Origin: Deltaproteobacteria bacterium
GTDB lineage: Bacteria; UBA10199; DSSB01; JACPFA01
Length of the DNA: 64,000 nucleotides
Assembly (NCBI GenBank): GCA_016183235.1
Contig: JACPFA010000027.1
Location: 38,941-102,940, forward strand
Direction of reading: 5' to 3'
The notes below the pieces were generated by a model that worked only from the letters and a program-made list of their open reading frames with translations, was not told where the DNA came from and did no database searches. The position numbers were made by a program, and so were the translations under genes. Numbering within the stretch: the stretch's first letter is position 1; every line of letters starts with the position of its first letter. Positions 21,915 through 29,923 of this stretch are shown piece by piece.

Positions 21915-23138
21915 ATGACATATTCTTCTAATGAAGCCGCTTTGGGTTTTTCAACTCTGGGGATTGCGCCCCGCCTGCTTGAAGTCTTGAGGCAATTAAA
22001 ATTCAAAGTACCAACCCCCATCCAACATCAATCCATCCCTGCAGGGCTTGAAGGCAAAGATATCATGGGTATTGCACAGACGGGAACGGGCAAAACCATG
22101 GCTTTTGGCATTCCTATGGTGCAACGCCTCCAAAGTTTTGCCGGGCGAGGGCTGGTGCTGGTGCCAACTCGTGAACTGGCATTGCAAGTCGAAGAGGCCA
22201 TTCAAAAAATTGGCCGAACCGTTGGGATAAACACCGCTGTGCTAATTGGTGGGGAGCCTATTCATCGTCAGTTGAGGGCATTGCAACGCCGGCCTAGGAT
22301 TATCATTGCTACACCGGGGCGGTTGATCGATCACCTTGAACAAAGAACGGTTACATTGCATGACATCAAAGTCCTCGTTTTAGATGAGGCCGATCGCATG
22401 TTAGATATGGGGTTCGCCCCGCAGATCAGCCAAATTTTAAGAACCATCCCTAAAGAACGGCAGACGATGCTGTTTTCGGCAACCATGCCACCCGCCATCG
22501 TTAGATTAGCCGCCTCTTATATGATTTTACCGGTAAGGATTGAAGTTGCTCCATCGGGTACAGCTGCTGAAAATATAGAGCAAGAAATTATCGTGGTTCA
22601 TCGTGAATCTAAATTAGCGTTGTTAGAAACTCTTTTGAAAGAAAACCTTGGGACCGTACTCGTTTTTTCCCGCACCAAGTTTGGGGCAAAAAAAATCTGC
22701 CGAGCCTTGCATCGAGTAGGTTATAATGTAGCCGAGATCCACTCGGATCGCTCGCTTGGTCAACGGCGGCAAGCCCTGGATGGTTTTAAGTCAGGGAAGT
22801 ATCGAGTTTTAGTGGCGACTGATATTGCGGCACGAGGGATTGATGTGACCAATATTGAATTGGTGATTAACTTTGATCTTCCAGATAATTCAGGCGATTA
22901 TGTGCATCGCATTGGCCGTACCGGAAGAGCAGGTCTTCAAGGGAGGGCTATTTCTTTTGCGACTCCTGACCAAAGAAGTAATATTCGAAGTATTGAAAAT
23001 TTAATTCGCAAGACATTAAAAATTATCCCCTTGCCCGCCACCTTACAGCGCCCTGGTGCTCAAAAAACACCAACTTTACATTCGTTGCCTGCCCCTTCAG
23101 CTCGTCGAGATCGAAAAAGAAGACGATTTTTTTCTTAA
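21915..23138 (+). CDS. DEAD-box RNA helicase, RhlE-like
   Basis: 407 residues. Q motif (FKVPTPIQHQSIP), motif I AQTGTGKT, Ia PTRELA, Ib TPGR, II DEAD, III SAT, V ARGID and VI HRIGRTGR all present. A basic tail (SARRDRKRRRFFS) is typical of RhlE-type proteins involved in ribosome assembly or RNA decay. Follows bfr by 76 bases. Confidence 0.94.
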   Translation: MTYSSNEAALGFSTLGIAPRLLEVLRQLKFKVPTPIQHQSIPAGLEGKDIMGIAQTGTGKTMAFGIPMVQRLQSFAGRGLVLVPTRELALQVEEAIQKIGRTVGINTAVLIGGEPIHRQLRALQRRPRIIIATPGRLIDHLEQRTVTLHDIKVLVLDEADRMLDMGFAPQISQILRTIPKERQTMLFSATMPPAIVRLAASYMILPVRIEVAPSGTAAENIEQEIIVVHRESKLALLETLLKENLGTVLVFSRTKFGAKKICRALHRVGYNVAEIHSDRSLGQRRQALDGFKSGKYRVLVATDIAARGIDVTNIELVINFDLPDNSGDYVHRIGRTGRAGLQGRAISFATPDQRSNIRSIENLIRKTLKIIPLPATLQRPGAQKTPTLHSLPAPSARRDRKRRRFFS

Positions 23139-23155
23139 TGGGGTCGGGTCATTTA

Positions 23156-23521
23156 CTAACGAATGTATTCTTGAATTAATTTAAAAAGATCATTCATGTT
23201 ACCCGTTTTTACAAAAAAAGCCTTGGCACCCAAGTCCATGGCTTCGCGGGCAACCTTTTCTTGATTTAAGGCTGTTAAAATAAGTACGGGAATATTTTTC
23301 ATGGTAGGTGAGTTGCGCATTTCTCGCAAAACTCCTAGCCCGCTCATTTTGGGTAACATTAAATCTAAAATAACAAGGGTGGGGGGCGAATTTTTGAGCT
23401 TTTCAAGGGCTTCTTCACCACTGGCGGCGGTATCGCAATCAAGGTTATGAAAATTAGCGCGGTCGATTAAAAGCTCAACAATGGAGGGTTCATCTTCCAC
23501 GAGTAACAGTTTCTTTCTCAT
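23156..23521 (-). CDS. Single-domain response regulator (CheY-like)
   Basis: 121 residues and receiver domain only. Acidic pair E9/D10 (LLVEDEPSI), phosphoacceptor D53 (VILDLMLPKMSG), T83 (ILTALN) and K105 (FFVKTG). No output domain, so it must act through a partner. Its start overlaps the end of the preceding membrane-protein gene by 32 bases, indicating co-transcription; no histidine kinase lies nearby. Confidence 0.9.
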   Translation of the reverse strand: MRKKLLLVEDEPSIVELLIDRANFHNLDCDTAASGEEALEKLKNSPPTLVILDLMLPKMSGLGVLREMRNSPTMKNIPVLILTALNQEKVAREAMDLGAKAFFVKTGNMNDLFKLIQEYIR

Positions 23522-24278
23522 AGGGCTCCCCTAAAAAAAATGGATCAATAAAGATTAAATAGAACCACACTATTATAGCAAGAAAGATAATCATTTTTGA
23601 AGCTGAATTTAATAGGTGCCACGTTATATTGGCTTTTTTCAAGATGTTAAAGTCGTTTATATAGATGGTTTCACAGGCCCCATTGCCACGATCGGTTCGA
23701 ACGATGCTAGTGCCGCGGCTTAAGCCCGTGGTACGGTTTTTATAGCTAACCAATAGACCTTTTAAGTGAATTTGGTCACCCACCCTAGCCGACATAATTT
23801 CATTGGCAAGCTTAGGGTCGCCAGCCAATAAATGATTATTAGAAAGCGCATCTTCATAAAAAAGCTCAGAGAAACGGCCTGTTACGTAACAAGTGAATTC
23901 ACCAGAGGAATAGCGATATTTTTTATAGTCAGGGGTAATGAGGTTTTTCCCCCATAATACGCAAAGATCTTTGGTATTGAAGGGGTCCCGTTTAAGTTTA
24001 AGCCGGCTTAACCACGATTCCTCAAAGTTGCGATAACTAACGACTAACCCAGTTAATTCATATTCAAACTTAGGCTCAATTTCATAAATATGGGTACCGA
24101 ATATTTTAAGGAAAGGTGCAGCAGGAGTAGGGTTTTGAATGGGTTCGCGTAACGTCGCTGGATGAATCTGGCTTGGATCGGGTAACTGATTTCGGAGAAA
24201 ATAAGATAATAAAAATATCGCTCCATTGACGATGACAATAACCACAAGGCCTTTTTTTAGGGTTTTATTTTTGAGCAT
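23490..24278 (-). CDS. Conserved membrane protein of unknown function
   Basis: 262 residues. Membrane helices at about 9-26 and 228-248 flank a ~180-residue domain with the pattern LTGLVVSYRNFE, DLCVLWGKN, SGEFTC, SNNHLLAGD, GDQIHLKGLLVSY, RGTSIVRTD and GNGACETIYI. I recall this pattern from uncharacterised proteobacterial proteins but know no function. The domain probably faces the periplasm. The 3' end encodes 32 bases shared with the downstream CheY-like gene. Confidence 0.65.
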   Translation of the reverse strand: MLKNKTLKKGLVVIVIVNGAIFLLSYFLRNQLPDPSQIHPATLREPIQNPTPAAPFLKIFGTHIYEIEPKFEYELTGLVVSYRNFEESWLSRLKLKRDPFNTKDLCVLWGKNLITPDYKKYRYSSGEFTCYVTGRFSELFYEDALSNNHLLAGDPKLANEIMSARVGDQIHLKGLLVSYKNRTTGLSRGTSIVRTDRGNGACETIYINDFNILKKANITWHLLNSASKMIIFLAIIVWFYLIFIDPFFLGEPYEKETVTRGR

Positions 24279-24350
24279 CTTTGAAGTTCGATAATAAGTT
24301 TAACTAAATTTTAACTTTTATTATACATAAATATATGGTTGAAATATCAT

Positions 24351-25031
24351 ATGTTTGAAGGTTTTTTTGAGTTTGTCAATTCACTCCATACTCGCGAAGG
24401 GCTGGAATTGCTCATTCGCCATGGCGGCTTAACCGTTTTGATTGGTATTATTTTTGCCGAAACGGGATTGCTCGCCGGGTTCTTTTTGCCAGGAGATTCG
24501 TTGTTGATAACTGCAGGCGTGTTGAGTGCAAAATCGTTCAATGGGGACGAGCCAGTTCTCAATGTTTATAGTTTAATTATTACCTTAATTGTTGCAGCAG
24601 TAACTGGGGATCAATTGGGTTATTTATTAGGTCTTAAAACAGGGCCTAAAATTTTTAGTCGACCCGATTCACGTTTTTTTAAGCGCAAACATGCCTTAGC
24701 TGCTCATAGTTTTTATGAACGACATGGCGGCAAAGCGCTCATTATGGCTCGATTCATGCCGATTTTTCGTACCTTTGTGCCCTTTATTGCAGGCGTTGCC
24801 ACCATGTCTTATCGGCGATTTTTTTGCTTTAGTTTATTAGGGGGTACGTTTTGGGTTACGAGCATTACCTTCTTGGGTTATTTTATTGGGCAAAGCCCGC
24901 TGGGGGAAAAACTTCATTTAGTGATCTTGACGGTAATTTTTCTTTCCATTTTGCCCATGCTCTTGGGTGGCATTCGTCATTTTTACCTTAAAAAAAAACC
25001 CCTCACTAATTTGGACATCAGTGCTAGCTAA
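24351..25031 (+). CDS. DedA family membrane protein
   Basis: 226 residues from ATG 24351; a TTG at 24339 is the alternative. Shows the DedA pattern: IFAETGLLAGFFLPGDSLL, GDQLGYLLG, FYERHGGKALIMARFMPIFR and RTFVPFIAGVATM. Inner-membrane transporter of the VTT/SNARE-associated group, linked to lipid carrier (undecaprenyl phosphate) recycling and membrane homeostasis. Weak ribosome site. Confidence 0.92.
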   Translation: MFEGFFEFVNSLHTREGLELLIRHGGLTVLIGIIFAETGLLAGFFLPGDSLLITAGVLSAKSFNGDEPVLNVYSLIITLIVAAVTGDQLGYLLGLKTGPKIFSRPDSRFFKRKHALAAHSFYERHGGKALIMARFMPIFRTFVPFIAGVATMSYRRFFCFSLLGGTFWVTSITFLGYFIGQSPLGEKLHLVILTVIFLSILPMLLGGIRHFYLKKKPLTNLDISAS

Positions 25032-25069
25032 GTCAGCATTTTTTTAAACTCATAAAAAGGGGATTTTCA

Positions 25070-25564
25070 GTGATAAATATCTTTAGTGGCATTCCAAGAA
25101 GTATTACAACCGCATATTACGAATTTTTTCATACTCGTAACGACCCCAGAGATTATGTTTCGAAGGGTGGTGAGGTAACCCATCATGGCGATCCCTTGTG
25201 GGCCTTTGCCAGCGACTATTATACAGAAAATCCTTATCGAAGATTTAAAATGTTAGATGACACTCATAGTGAACGGACCTATTGTGTAGGTGATGTTGAT
25301 GCTGTTTATTTTGAAAACGGAATTGAAATCTTTGAAGGAACGACTTGTGTCTACCAAGATAATGGATCAGGTGTAATACAGTTTTCAGATCTTTATGATG
25401 TTCATACTTTCTATCAAAGGGGACATCTTATAATAACCTACGTAGAACCTTGGTTATTGGGTTTGTTTACCAAGGCTCCCCATCGGGTTTTGCCTAACGA
25501 TGATGTTTTTTATATTTTTAATTTGGATCAGTGGATAGCCACCCCTAATTGTGCCGATCGTTAA
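25070..25564 (+). CDS. Hypothetical protein
   Basis: 164 residues, GTG start preceded by aagggg. Aromatic-rich (AYYEFFHTRNDPRDY, DYYTENPYRRF, VFYIFNLDQW), no signal peptide or membrane helix, three cysteines. No family recognised. The end overlaps by four bases with the end of the convergent gene. Real gene likely, given its length and codon use like its neighbours. Confidence 0.55.
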   Translation: MINIFSGIPRSITTAYYEFFHTRNDPRDYVSKGGEVTHHGDPLWAFASDYYTENPYRRFKMLDDTHSERTYCVGDVDAVYFENGIEIFEGTTCVYQDNGSGVIQFSDLYDVHTFYQRGHLIITYVEPWLLGLFTKAPHRVLPNDDVFYIFNLDQWIATPNCADR

Positions 25565-26202
25565 TCGATTAAATGGTTACCCACAAGATTAACCGTGACC
25601 TCATCATCACTAAATTCAGATAAAAAATCTTCATTGGGTTGTTCTAAGGTAGAAGTTGGGCTTAAGAAAGCATCAATTTCTTCTCGGGAGAGGAGAGGTT
25701 TAGAGGGTAGAAGATTTTTCTTTTTTAGTTTCGCCCGTTCGATACTTTCTTCAAATTCACTAGGCTTATAAGCATCGATGGTCCAGCCAGAATGATCCGA
25801 GAGGGCTACCCCTTCGTAGAGAAAAATTTTTAAAGGGGTGGCTTTTAATTCATGAAGTACTTCTCCAACCTCAGGATGAATGCGGTTGGTTAAACAACAA
25901 ACTTCAACTCTTTTAGAAAGATATCCTAGCTTGCCTTCATAAACGTGAGCTAGCGTAAGCCAATTTTTATCAACCCAGTTGCATAATTTAAGAATGGTAA
26001 AAAAATCTTTTTGGGTAACCGAGCTAAAAACTTTAATCAGGAATAATTCCATTTGTTGATTAGAAACTACTAAATCAATGGGGTCTTCTATATTAAGAAT
26101 GGGAAGGTTTTGATCTAAAACCCTTAGATTAGGGTCAAGCGAGCTTACATTGTTGTGCAAGTATTCTACAAAGTCTAGGCTACTGGGTTGAGGCGTTGTC
26201 AT
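25561..26202 (-). CDS. MinD-partner protein with FliM-like motif
   Basis: 213 residues. No known domain overall. Residues 170-180 read LLSREEIDAFL, closely like the N-terminal CheY-binding peptide of the flagellar switch protein FliM (LSQxEIDALL). Start overlaps the MinD-like gene by four bases (ATGA), so the two are coupled. N-terminal ~140 residues are mixed alpha/beta (DLVVSNQQMELFLIKVFSSV, VCCLTNRIHPEVGEVLHEL). Possibly an adaptor between the ATPase and a receiver protein; this is inference. Confidence 0.6.
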   Translation of the reverse strand: MTTPQPSSLDFVEYLHNNVSSLDPNLRVLDQNLPILNIEDPIDLVVSNQQMELFLIKVFSSVTQKDFFTILKLCNWVDKNWLTLAHVYEGKLGYLSKRVEVCCLTNRIHPEVGEVLHELKATPLKIFLYEGVALSDHSGWTIDAYKPSEFEESIERAKLKKKNLLPSKPLLSREEIDAFLSPTSTLEQPNEDFLSEFSDDEVTVNLVGNHLID

Positions 26203-27176
26203 TCAAAATCGTAGTTATGCGAAATTTTTTCTAAGATTGAAAAATAAGAGGGGCAAGGGTGAGTCCCCATTTGGCGATTGTTCCATCGCACATAATTAGC
26301 ATAAACTTGCCGGCTAATGCCTTCGAGGCATTCGGTGATTTTTGCTTTGGGGTGAGAAAGAACCAAGGGCTTTTGGATCTCAATAGAATGCAAAAGGTAA
26401 CGATCGAAGGGGATAGAACCATAGTAGTGGATATTAATATTTTCTAAATATTTTTTGACTACATTGGTTAATTTATCGAGGGCTTCTCTGCCTTCACTGG
26501 GTTTACGAATACGATTCATTACCACATGAATTCCAAGGGGGTTTTTGGGGTTACGATCAGGATGCCAGGCAGAAAGGGCCTTGATCATGGCATAGGCATC
26601 CATGCAGGCCGTAATTTCGGGGTTGGTGACTAACACAATTTCATGGGCAGGGCGAAGTAACAACATGTTTTGTAGCGAAATGCCGGCGGCTAGATCCATC
26701 AAGATAAAATCAAACTGCGGTTCTAGATAACTCAAATCACGGGCCAGCCCTTCGACTTGATAACCTTGTAAATTGGAAAGTTTGCTCACCCCTTGCCCAC
26801 CCGGGATGAGTTTTAAACCATGAGGGCCATCGAGCAAGATTTCTTCGAGCGATTTTTGGTGATTAATATAATCTGAAAAATCGGCTTGGGGGGTGACCCC
26901 GAGCAATAAATGCGCATTGGCCAGGCCAAAATCAGCATCTAACAATAAAACTCGTTGCCCGGCTTTAGCCAAGGCTAATGCCAAATTGACCGTGAAGGTA
27001 GTTTTGCCAGTTCCGCCTTTACCACTGGCGATGCAAATGACTTTGCTCTGGGCCGGCGGCATATCGACATGGGCATCAACTTCGAGTAAACCAAAGTCAA
27101 AGGGTACAACAACACCTTCTTCTTCGAGGCCAGACCCCACCATAGAGATGCGAGATAGCACCGGTTCGGTAAACAT
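26199..27176 (-). CDS. MinD/FlhG-like ParA-family ATPase
   Basis: 325 residues. Deviant Walker A SGKGGTGKTT (about 51-60), LLDADFGLANAHLLLG, FILMDLAAGIS and VTNPEITACMDAYAMIKAL match the FlhG/MinD2 group, which position flagella, pili or chemoreceptor arrays through ATP-dependent membrane cycling. A 44-residue N-terminal extension precedes the fold; the C-terminus (MGTHPCPSYFSILEKI) lacks an obvious amphipathic MinD targeting helix. Coupled to the FliM-motif gene. No flagellar genes in the window. Confidence 0.88.
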   Translation of the reverse strand: MFTEPVLSRISMVGSGLEEEGVVVPFDFGLLEVDAHVDMPPAQSKVICIASGKGGTGKTTFTVNLALALAKAGQRVLLLDADFGLANAHLLLGVTPQADFSDYINHQKSLEEILLDGPHGLKLIPGGQGVSKLSNLQGYQVEGLARDLSYLEPQFDFILMDLAAGISLQNMLLLRPAHEIVLVTNPEITACMDAYAMIKALSAWHPDRNPKNPLGIHVVMNRIRKPSEGREALDKLTNVVKKYLENINIHYYGSIPFDRYLLHSIEIQKPLVLSHPKAKITECLEGISRQVYANYVRWNNRQMGTHPCPSYFSILEKISHNYDFE

Positions 27177-27235
27177 TTTATTAGTTCCGTTTGTGTTAGA
27201 AAGTGTCCCCTATAAATCTGATTCAACTCAATTAA

Positions 27236-28255
27236 TCAAGAAATAATTTTTTGCACATACTTGGGTTTAACGTAGCCATTTTTTACATACCAATGAACTG
27301 CTTTTTGCAAAGCCACTTTAATATCGGTTTGGGGCAAGGCGAGTTCAAGAACTGCTTTGCTTGCATCAAAAAACATCTTTTTTCTTCCCAGCTGAACGGC
27401 CTCAATGGCAATTTGGGGGGGGCGACGTAAAAGCCTAGAAGAAAATTCACTGAAGTAGGCACTCGCCAAGGCAACTGAAAAGGGGATTTTAAATTTTGGC
27501 GCAGATAATCCAGTAATTTCGCTTAAAAGCAAAAGTATTTCTTTCAGATGAAGATTTTTATTTCCCAAGATGTAGCGTTCACCAATTTTGCCTTGGAGGC
27601 TTGCTAAATAATGGCCCCGAGCAACATCTTCAACATCAATGAGGTTAAGCCCTGTGTCTAGATAGGCAGGCATTTTTCTGTTTAAGAAGTCGACGATCAT
27701 TTGGCCAGTAGGGGTGGGCTTTGCATCTCTTACCCCGATAGGCGCACTTGGATTCACGATGACAATCGGCAAACCCAGTTTAGCAAATTTGATGGCTTCG
27801 AGTTCTGCCAGAAATTTTGATCGTTTATAATGCCCCTTGCATTCATGAAGTTCTAAAGGGGTTTTTTCGTTACCAGGAATTCCATCAGGAGGAATCCCAA
27901 TCGCCCCTACGGTTGAGGTATAAATTATTTTTTCAATGTTGTGTTGAGTGCAAGCCGTAAGGAGATTTTGCGTTCCGGTAACATTGGATTCGTAAATCAT
28001 GGCCGGATTGGGGTTATAAAAACTATATTGGGCGGCCACATGATAAACTTCGTTACAATCTTTAAGATGATTTTCAAAAGAAGTTTTATCGCGTAAATCA
28101 CCGTAGACAAGCTCGAGGGGTAGGTCTTGGATGAGCCTCAAATCAGAGTTGGGCCGAACTAAAGCCCTTATCTGGTAGCCGTGGGACAATAATTCGCGAG
28201 CTACCGCATTGCCAATAAAACCCGTGACGCCGGTTAGAAAAGCCCGCTTTGACAT
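27236..28255 (-). CDS. hpnA: Hopanoid-associated sugar epimerase/reductase
   Basis: 339 residues. Extended SDR with FLTGVTGFIGNAVAREL, YHVAAQYSFYNPNP, YTSTVGAIGIP and YKRSKFLAE (YxxxK), closely resembling HpnA (the AQY/NP pattern is typical). HpnA acts on the sugar side chain of extended hopanoids. hpnH lies about 30 kb away in the same window, which supports hopanoid synthesis in this organism. No other hpn gene is adjacent. Confidence 0.85.
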   Translation of the reverse strand: MSKRAFLTGVTGFIGNAVARELLSHGYQIRALVRPNSDLRLIQDLPLELVYGDLRDKTSFENHLKDCNEVYHVAAQYSFYNPNPAMIYESNVTGTQNLLTACTQHNIEKIIYTSTVGAIGIPPDGIPGNEKTPLELHECKGHYKRSKFLAELEAIKFAKLGLPIVIVNPSAPIGVRDAKPTPTGQMIVDFLNRKMPAYLDTGLNLIDVEDVARGHYLASLQGKIGERYILGNKNLHLKEILLLLSEITGLSAPKFKIPFSVALASAYFSEFSSRLLRRPPQIAIEAVQLGRKKMFFDASKAVLELALPQTDIKVALQKAVHWYVKNGYVKPKYVQKIIS

Positions 28256-28300
28256 GAGGGCTGACTAACATGCTCAATCCAAGAAAAACAAGCCCTAGTC

Positions 28301-28436
28301 TGTCATTGCGAGGCCCGGACCTTCTGTCATTGCGAGCCCAACGGGCGAAGCAATCTCACCGGTTAAACCGAGGGGATTGCTTCGTTCTGCTGAACTCGCA
28401 ATGACAGAGGGCCCTCGTCTCGGGTTCGCGATGACA
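28301..28436. repeat. Compound family A repeat
   Basis: A complete A element (tgtcattgcgagcccaacgg ... gaactcgcaatgaca) sits inside a second pair of A arms (tgtcattgcgaggcccgg ... cgggttcgcgatgaca), giving a doubled palindrome upstream of hpnA. Confidence 0.75.
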
Positions 28437-28446
28437 CCTTACGATG

Positions 28447-28773
28447 TCATTTTTTAGAAAGAAATTCGCAACCGGGAGGGGGTTCGTTGGCTTCTAAGGT
28501 ATCGCAGGTTTGGCCTTTGATTGAATTAACACAAGCCTCTAGCTTTTTTTGGGTTGTACTAATTTCAGGAATTTCTTGTACCTTGGCTTGGATGACATTT
28601 TTCATCATGGTGTTACAGTATTCTTCACTCGGGAGGGCCTGGGGTTGGCATTCTAACATTTTTTTGCAGAGGGCTTGAGTGACGAGATCAGCAACTTTTT
28701 CTTTAGAAACTTTTTTGTTTCCACTACAGTTAATCAAGGTTAATAAGATAAACAGTGTGGCCAAATATTTCAT
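28447..28773 (-). CDS. Small cysteine-rich lipoprotein
   Basis: 108 residues. Signal peptide MKYLATLFILLTLINC, lipobox Cys16, then a helical domain with six further cysteines (ALCKKMLECQP, EEYCNTMM, EACVNSIKGQTCDTL, GCEF), probably disulfide-bonded. Similar small lipoproteins are common in delta-like proteobacteria; function unknown. Followed by a compound repeat. Confidence 0.68.
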   Translation of the reverse strand: MKYLATLFILLTLINCSGNKKVSKEKVADLVTQALCKKMLECQPQALPSEEYCNTMMKNVIQAKVQEIPEISTTQKKLEACVNSIKGQTCDTLEANEPPPGCEFLSKK

Positions 28774-28791
28774 AGAAACTCCTATCAGAAC

Positions 28792-28819
28792 TGGATCCCC
28801 ACCTTCGTGGGGATGACAG
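28792..28819. repeat. Family B repeat, right half
   Basis: ctggatccccaccttcgtgg ggatgaca. It contains a false upstream start for the alcohol dehydrogenase gene. Confidence 0.6.
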
Positions 28820-28854
28820 ACAACATACTTCTTTTTAAACTAAAGGATCGCGTT

Positions 28855-29883
28855 ATGAAAGCAGTTTTTCTTGAAACCCATGGGGGCCCCGAAGTTTTAA
28901 AGTATGGGGATTTGCCCGACCCAAAGCCTAAAGCGAATGAAATCTTAGTTGAAATTCATGCGGTGGCGCTTAATCATCTCGATTTGTGGATTCGTAAGGG
29001 GATGCCTCATTTAAAACATACTTATCCGCTGATTTTAGGTTCTGATATTGTGGGAACCGTGATGGATCGAGGTTCAGAGGCCAGCGAAGTTGCATTAGAA
29101 CAAAAGGTCTTAATCCACCCCGCATTAAGTTGTGGCAGGTGCGAGGCCTGTAGCGCTGGCTGGGACAATCTTTGTAGCCAATATAAAATTTTTGGCGAAC
29201 ACGTGAGTGGAGGGTATTGTGAATTCATCTCAGTGCCCAAACAAAATATTTTGCCTTTTCCGCAAAAGCTTTCTTTTGAAGAAGCCGCCTGTATCCCCTT
29301 AGTATTTCTCACCGCGTGGCAAATGTTAGTGGTGAGAGCTAAAATCAAGCCGGGGCAGGTGGTGGTGATTCATGGGGCAGGCTCGGGGGTTGGGTCGGCG
29401 GGGATTCAAATCGCCAAATTGTTTGGGGCCACAGTGATTACCACCGCAGGTTCTGATGAAAAATTGCAAAAGGCAAAAGAGTTGGGCGCTGATTACGGCA
29501 TTAATTACCAAAAAGAAAATTTTTTAGAAAAAGTTACCAAGATTGCGGGTAAGTATGGAGTGGACGTTGTTTTTGAGCATGTGGGCAAGGCCATGTGGGA
29601 GGCATCGTTACAATGTTTGAAATGGGGTGGCGTGTTGGTGACCTGTGGTGCCACCAGCGGCTTTGATGTTAAGTTGGATTTGCGCCACGTTTTCTTTCGG
29701 CAGATTCAAATCTTAGGTTCCACCATGGGGTCGCGGGCTAATCAATTCGACATCTTAAAACATGTTGAGTCAGGCAAACTCAAACCCATTCTCGATAAGA
29801 CATTTCCATTAGAAGCCGCCGTTGAGGCCCATCGTTATCTTGAGGAATTCCATCAATTCGGAAAAGTGGTGCTAATTCCTTAG
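28855..29883 (+). CDS. Zinc-type alcohol dehydrogenase/quinone reductase-like MDR protein
   Basis: 342 residues from ATG 28855, chosen because aaggatcg lies just upstream and the 16 extra residues come from the repeat. MDR family: MKAVFLETHGGPEVL, HLDLWIRKG, GSDIVGTV, structural-zinc cysteines CGRCEACSAGWDNLC, and Rossmann motif VVIHGAGSGVGSAGIQIAKLF. An NAD(P)H-dependent oxidoreductase; substrate unknown. Ends just before the first defence-island gene. Confidence 0.88.
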   Translation: MKAVFLETHGGPEVLKYGDLPDPKPKANEILVEIHAVALNHLDLWIRKGMPHLKHTYPLILGSDIVGTVMDRGSEASEVALEQKVLIHPALSCGRCEACSAGWDNLCSQYKIFGEHVSGGYCEFISVPKQNILPFPQKLSFEEAACIPLVFLTAWQMLVVRAKIKPGQVVVIHGAGSGVGSAGIQIAKLFGATVITTAGSDEKLQKAKELGADYGINYQKENFLEKVTKIAGKYGVDVVFEHVGKAMWEASLQCLKWGGVLVTCGATSGFDVKLDLRHVFFRQIQILGSTMGSRANQFDILKHVESGKLKPILDKTFPLEAAVEAHRYLEEFHQFGKVVLIP

Positions 29884-29923
29884 AAGTTATGCTTGATCAA
29901 GCCGAAATAGGATTGGAGGCACA

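Noticed and set aside
28807..28854. Upstream start for the alcohol dehydrogenase
   Set aside because: Repeat-encoded extension; aagga ribosome site fits ATG 28855.
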